This document shows positions 1 to 9,900 of a DNA stretch of 64,000 nt, piece after piece (the first letter of the stretch is position 1; each line of letters begins with the position of its first letter). The position numbers and the translations under genes were made by a program. Origin of the DNA: Rotaria sp. Silwood1 (lineage: Eukaryota > Rotifera > Eurotatoria > Philodinida > Philodinidae); contig CAJNOP010000491.1 of the NCBI GenBank assembly GCA_905250075.1, forward strand, positions 1 to 64,000. Direction: 5' to 3'. The notes beneath the pieces are model-generated. The model saw only the letters and a list, made by a program, of their open reading frames with translations. It was not told the origin of the DNA and did not search any database.

Positions 1-146
1 TAATTTTTTTTGCAAACTCTGATTCAAATTTTTTTCCGATAGAAATTAATCATTTGAGTCCAATATCAATGTACATAAGTTTTCATTCGGGATCCATGCT
101 CTCTGATGGAGATCCAGGATACTGGAAAATCCTGGTTACGCCACTA
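1..146. mobile_element. Right end of a hAT-like element, truncated by the window start
   Basis: The stretch ends, on the reverse strand, with TAGTGGCGTAACCAGGATTT, the form of many hAT termini (YARNG start). A related terminus, CAGTGGCGTACGCAG, occurs at 15053. The other end would lie left of the window, so neither the full length nor the target duplication can be checked. Confidence 0.4.
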
Positions 147-798
147 AGTAACACTTTCAAAAGCAGATTTAGGCACATCAGAAATTTTTGTGTCACGACC
201 GTGACGGTGGCTGGAAGCTTTAGCAACTATTTTGGATAGTGGCGGCAAAGCAGCTAAATCGCTCGAACGTTGGCGGCAACAGATGGTATATCTTTAAAGT
301 TTTGTGATTGATAGCTCCGTCGATCGGCTCACATCTTTACAAATATATTTTTTTCTTTCAAACTTTGTTACTATCTAACTATTTTTAATTATTATCAGTT
401 AAATTAGTATAATGTAAGATGGCTAGCTGAAACTTTAATGAATAACTTACATACCTTTTATTAGAAAAATTTCAGATCGTATAGTCTATAATAATTGTTA
501 TAAAATCATAGATACTTTGATTAAGGAGAAGGATAGTTTATTTCTAATATTAGTATGAGAGTTAAAGATTTTTAAATTAAAACAATCAATAGATCGAAAA
601 CGTAAATAACGTCAACAATTGAAAGAGAAGATATGAGAACATCCTTTTTTTTTCTATACATCTAATATCAAATTTTTTTTTACATACTTTTACATGACCC
701 CAAAACTGTTTAATAACAAAAATAGTAATTAATTGCTAAAATAAATCAAAACAAAAAAAATGAAATATATATAAGTATACAGTATTTTTTTTTCTTAC
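147..798. other. AT-rich non-coding stretch downstream of the last visible anoctamin exon
   Basis: No open frame here matches the missing C-terminal half of anoctamin on the minus strand, so this is probably a long intron of that gene. A short segment at 239-285 contains two GTTGGCGGCA-like copies. Nothing else is supported. Confidence 0.4.
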
Positions 799-3700
799 GT
801 CAGCTAATCGAATATATTTATGTGTAAAAAAAGCAATGTAAAATACACTTAAATATGAATTGACACATGCACACTAAAATTTAAATACGAATCAATTTAA
901 TCATTAAAACAAAAGAAAATATATTTTACAGCAAACATTTTTGCAATCATTTGATTATCATGTACTCGTTGTTCTCGATAATTTTCTATTGAAAAATAAA
1001 ATAAAATAATTCATAATTAAATTTTCAATACCTCGATCTGTTAACCAACGACAAACACTTTTATAAACATCATCAAAAATAGTTGTAACTAATGCTAATA
1101 AAATTTTTGGTAATAATTCTGTTAATGACATTAATGCTATTAAAGAAATTTAATTAGACAATTAAAAAAAAATAATAATAATAATTATTAAAATATTTTT
1201 ACAAGGTAAACGACCAATTTTTAATTGTTGATCAATCCAACTTTGTAAACGAATTATAATAACAATAAAAAATGAAACCAATACAAGATTAATAATAAGC
1301 ATTGGTATAGTTACAAATAAACGAAATACTAAACGTTTCCATGGTGGATAATAAGGTTCATATTTATTTGTAACAGGAGATCGATGTAATATGCCTTTAT
1401 ATGTTGGTCGTGTTTCTTCTAATTCTTCCATATCAAGTGTATTCCATTTATATGCTAATTCAGCTTGTCGTCTTCGCCAATATATAAGAAATCCTGTTGC
1501 CCATATGATATTTAAAAGTGAATTTATTATAAAAAGTTTATCATCAATTTCCTAAATTTAAACAAAACAAATACACTATGTAGAGCTCAGAGATGTCCAT
1601 CGCGGCGCTGCCGCTGCCGCGATGGCGGTGGCGGCAGCGGCAGGTTTTTTAAAAGACCACCGCGGCAGCGGCAGGATTTTTTTGGGGAACATTGAAAAAC
1701 TGCATGAATTTAATAGAATTTCAGGGTTTACAAATGAAACACCCCTAGACTGAATGAATCTGATGGACTAGTACCAATATCTCTGGTCAAATATAGTCGC
1801 AGCAGTGAAATTAGAAACACTTTTTTGTAAACCGCCGCGGCAACGTTTTTTTTATAAGTCATCGCGGCGCGGCAGCGCCGCGGCAACATTTTTTTATAAA
1901 CCGTCGCGGCGCGGCTGCGGTGCGGCAGCTTTTTTTTTCTAAGTTCGCGGCGCGGCAGCGGTAGATTTTCAGCCCCGATGGACATCTCTGGTTGAGAAAA
2001 ACCAAACCTTGAACTTTATAATTTCTTTTGTTAATATTTGACAGTTATCTTTTACTTATTCTTCATGTTAGTTTATGTCTATATCATATGGACAACTATT
2101 TCATGCTTTATTTTTCCAAAAAATACAATAAATAGAAAAATTCTCAGTCTACATGTGATCATGATGAATAACTTTTGAAAATTGACGTTATATAAAATTT
2201 GAATTCAATGCATAAGGATATTTTGTTTGTAAAATTAAATACATCTAATCTTTAATCTGTTAGATTTACAAACCTGACTTTGTCTACTATAATACCAAAT
2301 ATAAATGCCATAAAGAGCTGGAAAACAGAGTGCTTTGGTATAACAACTAAATTAAAACATTATTTTAGAACATTTACTAATGTTTTTCTTTTCATACCTT
2401 AACCAACAAAAATAAAGAGCAATTTTAACACCGAAATATTGTCGAATATCTTCTAGAAAAGAAAAAACAAAAAGTTCAATATAATATAAACAAATTCTCT
2501 ATATTTATTATTCATACCAATTGGTTGTGGATTAAAAATATTCTTTGGCCATACCCATGTTTCTCTCAAATGATTTAATTTTTCTTTATTATGCAATGGA
2601 ATAACTTGTCGAATTAAATTTTTTTCTAAACCACGTTGAACTAAATAAATTTTGTTTTTTTTATTTCATTAAAATAAGAAAAATAATTTACTTAATGATT
2701 GATCAATTTTAAATTTAATACCATTTATAATTTCCAGTTTAGTAATTCTTATTGAATAAAGAAGATGAAAAACAATTGATTGTCGTTCTTGTGTACTAAA
2801 AAATTTTTCTTCATCTTCTACACCTAAATCAAAACAAAAACTAATTTATACTAAAAACGCTGTTAGTACAATTCCTGCAGGATTAAAATGTAGAACACAA
2901 TGTAGCTACTGTTACTCATCATAATAGGATTATTGTATTTCACTTTTTTTTTCAGTAAACATTTCTTACTTAATCCTCCATAAATGTAATAAGAAAGTAG
3001 TTCATATATTATAGTAAGACGTTATTGATGTATAGTCGGAGATGTGAGTGTTGCTAAGATGTTTGTGGTGGTCTTCGACTGACGTCTATCTCAGTTAGAG
3101 ATGTGCAGAACCGACCTTCGGCTATCTTGTAGTGTACCGTGCTGTGTGGTGGCAGATTCAATAGTACGATATCTTTGATACCGTTGATACTAGTTGTAGC
3201 TCCGGTTTGAAGGTCAGTCTGATACAGAGTTTTTGCGCTCAATTCCTCAAGTCTCTCCGACATAATAGCCACAAGAGCAGATGTATGTCATAATGTAGAT
3301 ACTATCGGACGGATTATCCGAGACGAATAGCCGTTAGTGACTTTTCCGAGATCATTTCATGACTGGCAATAATGACGTTTGAGCACAGCACCCTACGGAC
3401 AACGGGAAAGAGACATTGCTGAGACCAAAACTGGGCCTACCGGAAAACTTCCAACTAGAACTAAAGGCTATATTTAAAAATATATTGTTTTTAAGCGAAT
3501 CATCTAACAAAATTATCAATCAGAATATTATTCAAGAGATATAACCCAAAAAAAGTACTACTTCTCTAGACAGGAAGCCAAAAAAGCGTGACTTCGCATA
3601 TCATAATATACTTCCACATTCCTTTTAGATTATATTTCACAAAATAACTGAAAATTAATGTTTTACCTTCGTAAAATTCTAATTCATCAAACAAAAATAT

Positions 3701-4189
3701 TCGATATCCTCCACCAAATTCTTGTTTAATTGGTTTTTCTAATTGAAGAGCATCGGCACCTTTCAAAATTCTATTCAAACAAAAAAGAAAAAACAAAGTG
3801 AAACTATATTCATCATATAAAACAAATCTTCACCTTTCATAAGTAAAAGTTAAATAAAATCCATAAACACCTAATTAAAACAAACAATATAAATAATTTT
3901 TATCAACAAAACAAAAAACAAATTTTCACCAGTAGTAAAATGATATTTGATTGATATGCGAATATCTGGTTGAAGTTGAATAAATTTTTCAAGAAACCAA
4001 ATTATCACATGATCATCAATACGTGCTGGAAATGTTAATAAAACATCACATTCATAATTTGTATCAGCATTAAGCCATAAACGATTTGTAATTGCTGATG
4101 AAAGATTAGAAAATCGTTTATGAAATACTGATTTAACTAAAAATTCCAAAAATAAATCAAGACAAACCAAATAAACTTTATCTACCGTT
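799..4189 (-). CDS. Anoctamin (TMEM16) family membrane protein, ANO8/ANO10-like, partial
   Basis: TMEM16 proteins are calcium-activated chloride channels or lipid scramblases; the ANO8/ANO10 branch is mostly intracellular. Exons on the minus strand, 5' to 3': 3930-4189, 3667-3759, 2692-2823, 2518-2640, 2398-2452, 2274-2339 or so, 1203-1551, 1032-1136, 905-985, 799-873. Landmarks in order are an N-terminal domain with LTFPARIDDHVIIWFLEKF, the EDIRQYFGVKIALYF segment entering TM1, AELAYKWNTLDMEELEETRP, SPVTNKYEPYYPPWKR, a hydrophobic helix, LPKILLALVTTIFDDVYK and NSYLSVFYIAFF. All are diagnostic of the family. Splice phases agree at the junctions I checked. The first exon upstream of 4189 was not found: the frame there runs back to an AG acceptor after a stop. 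TM6-TM10 are absent, so the gene must continue beyond the left edge. The exon 6/7 intron holds a hAT-like insertion. Confidence 0.88.
1588..1990. mobile_element. 403-bp hAT-like MITE with GC-rich subterminal repeats (in anoctamin intron)
   Basis: Terminal inverted repeats are CAGAGATGTCCATCG on the left and its complement on the right. The start fits the hAT YARNG rule. The flanking octamers GTAGAGCT and GTTGAGAA match at 5 of 8 positions, as a decayed target duplication would. The body holds several GC-rich units of the type GCGGCGCGGCAGCG separated by T-runs, in strong contrast with the AT-rich surroundings. No transposase frame is seen, so it is non-autonomous. Confidence 0.65.
2824..3666. 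other. Large anoctamin intron with a compositionally distinct insert
   Basis: This 0.84-kb intron is much longer than its neighbours. Between about 3040 and 3480 the base composition is more GC-rich than the flanks and a 72-codon minus frame is open (3054-3272), without recognisable similarity. It is best explained as an old insertion rather than an exon. Confidence 0.35.
2860..2920. repeat. Dispersed repeat, copy 1 (anoctamin intron)
   Basis: The segment begins CTGTTAGTACAATTCCTGCA and resembles 9837-9900 in an XRCC6 intron, with similar order (GGATTAAAA, then AACACRATG) over about 60 bp. It is probably a remnant of one mobile family. Ends are not defined. Confidence 0.5.
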
Positions 4190-4494
4190 CGTAAACTGTT
4201 GAGACATTAATTTTTTTTTCGCGTTTTTCTTTTTCTTTTTTTTTTTTTTTACATCTAAATAAAATAATACATTCATTTTTTTTTGTGACATAGAACTTTA
4301 CGAATACAATAGAAACATAGAAAAACAAAACAAAACAGATTGCTTTTCTAACACCGATTGACAAAACAAAAAGAAAATAGATACATCATTATTAATAATC
4401 TGAATGTATATTTAAATGAAAGGACGGTAAAAACAAAAAAAAAAGGAACACAAAACAAAGTTTTATTTTTTTTTTAATGCACAATATTTTTTTG

Positions 4495-6458
4495 TCATTC
4501 TTTCTTCAAGTACGATTCTTTTTTGATAACATCAACAAAGTCATAGACCAATCGTTGTATTTCATTGGCTTTAAGTTCACTTATACGAATCACATCTTCA
4601 TGAACAGCTTCATATATTGTATTATAATCTGATAAACCTTTATTAGTTATTAATGCAATACCAAGTGTACGAAAGCCACAATGAGCTGCGAATGTTACTT
4701 CATGAACAGTTGACATACCTAAAAATAAATTTACATAGTTTTTTACAATGATCTATTGTTCTTCTTTTATGATTCGAAGGAGTTCAAGTTACAGCCAAAT
4801 AGAAATTCTTGTCAACACTTGCACGTCCGAAAGTATGCAGTCTAGGATAGTTATGTACGGACATTTGTGTGTTAGGACGTATGCGCATTATTGCAGACGC
4901 TCTCTAGGATAATTACGCACGAACATTTGTGTGTTAGGACGTATGCGCATTATGGCAGACGCTCTCTAGGACAATTACGCACGAACATTTGTGTGTTAGA
5001 ATGTATGTGCATTAAAGTAGACGCTGTCTAGGACAGTTGCGTACGGACACTTTCGGTTATTGAAGAAACTTGTTGAGGCGAGCACCAAAAACATTCGAAT
5101 ATATGATCTTAGTGATTCTGCTTATAGTCTCAATAAAAATATTATTTCTATTTTAAAATCTATTCATGTTTAATTCATAAAGTTGATTTAATTTTCTTAC
5201 CAACAGCATCACCACCAAGTAATCTAAGCATATTTATTTCAGCAATAGTTTCATAACATGGACCACCTTAAAATAGAATCAATAAAATATCTAAATACAT
5301 AAATAACTATCTACCTAATCCACAATAGACTCCTTCACGTAATTGAAGATTATATTTATGAGCTATTTTTTTCATTTCTATTATATATTTTCGATCATAT
5401 GCATGACCAACAGGTGGAAAACGTGTTCCTTCAAAAATACATATTTATAAAATAAATTTTATTCAATATCGTCATACCAAATCTAAAATAAGTATATATA
5501 TATATATGTATAGTTTGTTTTTCTCTCATATTTACCTTTCATCATTATGACCAATTAGTGGATTATTTCCAGCTAGATTAGAAAAATTTAAATGATCTTT
5601 AATTAACATAATATCACCCACACAATAATCATGATTAACACCACCAGCAGCACTAATAATAAAAGTTCAATTGAAAAAGAAATAAAGATTATAAAAGTAA
5701 AAAAACATATCGAATACAAACCAAGTAACAATAAGTGAATGTGCACCAAGCATACGCATCACTCGTACTGGAAAAGCACACTAAGAATATTAAAATATAA
5801 TTTATAATCATGTTATTAATCTTATCTCTTCCATATAAAAGTTTTGAACAAAAAATGTTTTTTTTTTACTTTTATAAATAAAGATTAAATGAAAAATAAA
5901 TCTCTTATTAAGAATCAAAGAAAAAGAATTTATTATTTTCCATAGATAATAAATAAATACCGTAGCTGTAGTATAACCTTCATATGGATGAAGACGACCT
6001 TGCATACAAACAACATAAAGACCATTCAATTTACCAAATATAAGATTACTTCGATGACCCATAACTAGATTGAATAAAAAAATTTATATGAAAAAGACAA
6101 AATTTTTTTTTTTTATTTATTTTCAACCAGTTGATTTCGGAAAATGTGGAATATCAGCATAAGGTATTATAATTTTATCAACAATTAATTCAGCTAAACC
6201 ACCAAGACCTGAACCACATATAATAGCTAATTCTGGTTTAGTTGGAACTAATTTTTGAATAAAACCAACAATTTCTTGTACACATTCATATGTATAAAAA
6301 CTAAGTTCATAAAAAAAAAAAAAAAAAAAAACTAACAGATTGATTTTTCTTTTAACAAACCGATTTGTTATTGCATTTGGATGTTCACCAACCGATGAAC
6401 AAGGACCATTTTCAGCAATATTTTTTGATTCTATTGATGATTTTGTATTATATGACAT
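4495..6458 (-). CDS. PNP: Purine nucleoside phosphorylase
   Basis: PNP cleaves (deoxy)inosine and (deoxy)guanosine with phosphate in purine salvage and works as a cytosolic trimer. Exons on the minus strand: 6361-6458, 6128-6300, 5961-6064, 5720-5780 approx., 5536-5660 approx., a 5-nt micro-exon 5478-5482, 5315-5428, 5201-5266, 4495-4718. Motifs in order: ELAIICGSGLGGLAE (phosphate loop), MGHRSNLIFGKLNG, MQGRLHPYEGY, AAGGVNHDYCVGDIMLIKDH, NDERFGTRFPPV, GGPCYETIAEI (the base-binding Glu is kept) and ITNKGLSDY (the base-binding Asn is kept). The length, about 300 residues, is normal for the trimeric class. STVHEV replaces the usual STVPEV, and the residue before AAGG appears to be Cys rather than Asn if the splice is read correctly. 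Start chosen: the ATG at 6458, in frame with exon 2 through a phase-2 intron. Confidence 0.93.
4841..5057. repeat. 62-bp tandem repeat, about 3.5 copies, in a PNP intron
   Basis: Units begin TCTAGGATAGTTATGTACGG at 4841 and recur at 4903, 4965 and 5027, exactly 62 bp apart. They share CATTTGTGTGTTAGGACGTA and GCAGACGCT cores with a few substitutions. The last copy is partial. The repeat sits in the intron between the last two PNP exons. Confidence 0.85.
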
Positions 6459-6948
6459 TATTGAATCTAAATTTCAAAGAATAAAAAAAAAAACAAAACA
6501 AAACAAAGACTAAAAGCTTACATACGCACAGACAGAACCCTCGACAATAATATTGTGAGAAAAAAACAGCAGATGGTAATGATCAGGAAAGGATCAAGCA
6601 CTGGATGTTGGTATTATAACTTTGTTGTCTGTTTTTTTCTTCTTCTTTTTCTCCTACGTGTTATTTTTCTTCGTCTCTCTCATTATTATTCACATTCTGT
6701 AGTTTCAAAAATGTATGTCAATGAAAAGGCGAACAAGATATTTTTTTATTCCATATACGTGCAATCTTTCCACTTTTATCTTATAGGAATGTTAAAAAAT
6801 CAAATAAAAAAGACAACTGTACGTGACTAAAAAATACTAAAAAATTTAAATTTATAAATCATTTATATTTATTTTGTTTGTTGTAAAAATAAAATATATA
6901 TAAGCAAAACAACAGAGAATAGGACTTAATTATATTGTTATATTCAAT
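6459..6948. other. 490-bp spacer between XRCC6 3' end and PNP start
   Basis: Both genes are on the minus strand, so this region holds the XRCC6 3' flank and the PNP promoter. A pyrimidine-rich tract lies near 6615-6690. The plus-strand frame here (6555-6830) has no family resemblance and low complexity. Confidence 0.4.
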
Positions 6949-9900
6949 TCAATTTATAGCAAGATGTTGTAGAATAATATCAATTAAATCTTGTTTTTTC
7001 GTTCCGGATGCTTTTAAATTTTGTTCTTTACAATAATTTTTAAGTATTGGTATAGTTAATTTAGTTAACTAAAATAAAAATAATAGATATAAGAAAAATA
7101 AAAACAAAAGGAAGTATGCTTCTTTTTTTTTTTCTTAATCTTTTTCATACTAAATTATTGCGTGCAGCAGCTTCAACATCGATATTATCGTCTGTTTTGG
7201 TCTTTTTTGAACTTGTTGATGTAGCAGCTGTTTCAGCCTAAAGATCAAAGTTTCATGAGAAAATTTATTTGATTACAAAATCTATATGCTTTAGTTTTAA
7301 TTACAAAAGAAACAACAAGCTTAAAAAAAAAAGTAAGATACAAATGCTTAAAATAGAATCTGACAAAAAACAATCATACACGATACGATAAAAGTACAAA
7401 TGTAGATGCAATAAATAACACATCGTGTTTTTTCACATAGTCTATGACAAATAATAAAATTTTTTATACTGTCCTTTGGCGTTCGTCGTCATAATACAAA
7501 AAAAAAAACATGTGATAAGCTTATCACATATATATTCAACTTTGGATTGATGTGTTTTTTTATTGTATCATTACAAAAGTGATATTTTGAAAATTTTATA
7601 CTATGATGTAGAGTAAGAAAAAGATATATGCTAAGTAATGGGCGTTCTTTTTTTTCTTCACATTTCGATATTGAATTTGATTTAAAGATATTTGTAAAGA
7701 CTTATAAAATACATTGAAAGAATTATTTGCTCTATTGTGTATCTCGTAAAAATTATTTTCTTGGATTATATATAATTTTGTTGTGTTCACATATCGAGGT
7801 ATATATAAAAGCAAAAACAGAAAAATCTTTTAATCTAGGGAAATTTTAAATCACTAAGTCACGTCAACTATCGGAAATGTTATTTCACAACATTTATTAT
7901 TCGATAAACGGATATTCACATTGATGTTTCCATTTATCTTACTAATGCATCAGTCTTCATTGTATCGTCATGTATTTCGAAGAATTACGAGAAAAAAAAA
8001 CTACTATCGTAATAATTTTGATTCATTTCTATTCAAAGAAACAGATTCAAAAATTAATTCTTTTGACATCAATATTGAATCTATAATTGCAATGTTTTTT
8101 TTTTTTTATAGTAACACATTATTATTTGATTGCTTGAAAATTATTCTACATTATACAATCTAATGAGCATAATTTATGAAATTTATTTTAATAAGAATTA
8201 AATTATACACGTCAAAATATTTATAGATGATTATCTAGATTGTGTTATAAATGTCTTTCCAACAAAAAAAATTTAATTATCTTCACTCATATCTTCAAAG
8301 TATTGAGCTAATTTTTTTAATTAACAATAGAAATAGTATTCAAAAAAATTTTTTTTTTTTCTATTTTATTAATAAATTATGAATGAACATTACATTCAAT
8401 TGTTAATACTCACTTGAACATGTTTTATAAATTTTTACGGACTCGACAAAGAAAAAAAAAAAAGGAAATGCATATTTTTGTGATTTTAACATAACATTAA
8501 AACGAGAAATGTCAAGATAACCTTTAATTAAAAATTTATAATGATGCACAGAAATAAAAATAATAGATTATGTCAACGCAAAATACTCAAAATGATCCGT
8601 TGAAAATTTTCAAGAATAAACGAGTCTTCATGAAATTCATCTTTTGTTAGAATTCTGATTGATTGAACGTAAACATAGACTTTCTATCAGCAGTAGTGAG
8701 ACTAGTAGCATATGAGAATGATGTAAAATCATATCGAATAGTATTTATTTTAAAGCTATTGAAAAGTGCTATCGAGTCATATAAATACTCGTCTGATCGA
8801 TCTTTTAATTAACATATGAAAAAAAAATTCTAACCTTTCGTTTAGTTGCTGATCTTTTAGTAATACCCATAACATAATCCGGTGGAAAAATTGTTTGTTT
8901 AATTTCATCAATATATTCAACTATTTTTTTATTTTGATTTTCAATATTTGGTATTGTTAAATCAATAAATTCTTCTGGTTTATTTTTATTTAATGCTGTT
9001 GCTTCAATATTTCTCCATAATGTTTGTAATGCTGGATTTTCAAATTTTTCTGGACGATATTTAAATTTTAAATTACGTATAATATTTTTAAATAAATCAA
9101 CTTTATCATCTGTTAAACGTGCTGTATCATTCTTTGGTAATGTTCGTATATCATCAGCATATGGTAAATAATATACATGAAAACCATTTGATGCTAAACG
9201 TTCATTTGGATCTTTTTTATTTATTTCTTCAGCTTGTGGAATAAGTGCAACTAGAAAAAAATAAAAAATCAAATAATTTATAAGAAAAAAAAAAAAAAAT
9301 TTATTTTTTATAACCAAGACGTGGTGGTGTATTTCGTCTTGCTGTAAATTGACATAGAATAAACATATTTTTTTCTAAACATTTTTTTAATAAACTATTA
9401 AATAAACATGAACTTCCTTCAATATATTTTTCATCGGGATATATAAAATGACCAGGTTTAACATAATGATGTGGTAATAAACAAGAAAGATTTTTAAAAC
9501 CAAGTATTTCAAAACCGGGATTAGTAAATTTTTTTATTGCTTTTATTTCATCAGCATCAAATAATACACGACGATTAGATACATCAATACCATATTGTAT
9601 ATCAGATGGCATAAGAATTTCAGCTAGACAAAAAAAAAAAAATAAAATTATTATATAAATTATTATTATTATTATTTATGAACGAACCAGTTTCAGGAAG
9701 ATAATGTTTTGTAACAAGTTTTGTTTCCATATTTGTTTTCATATCTAATTTAATTTTAGTCGGTTTTGGACAAGGACGAACCTAAATAATAAGATTATCA
9801 TAAATTATTCATAATCTTTTTCAAAAAAAAACAAAACTGTTAGTGCAATCCCTTGTGGGATTAAAAATGTGAAACACGATGGATCTATTGTTATTAGTTA

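Noticed and set aside
54..239. Plus-strand 61-codon frame near the window start
   Set aside because: It overlaps the hAT-like terminus and has no family resemblance or splice context.
1728..1985. Minus 85-codon frame with Arg-rich repeats
   Set aside because: It is the translated GC-rich tandem array of a MITE, not a protein gene.
6555..6830. 91-codon plus frame between PNP and XRCC6
   Set aside because: Low-complexity Phe/Leu/Arg run from pyrimidine tracts; opposite to both neighbours; no similarity.
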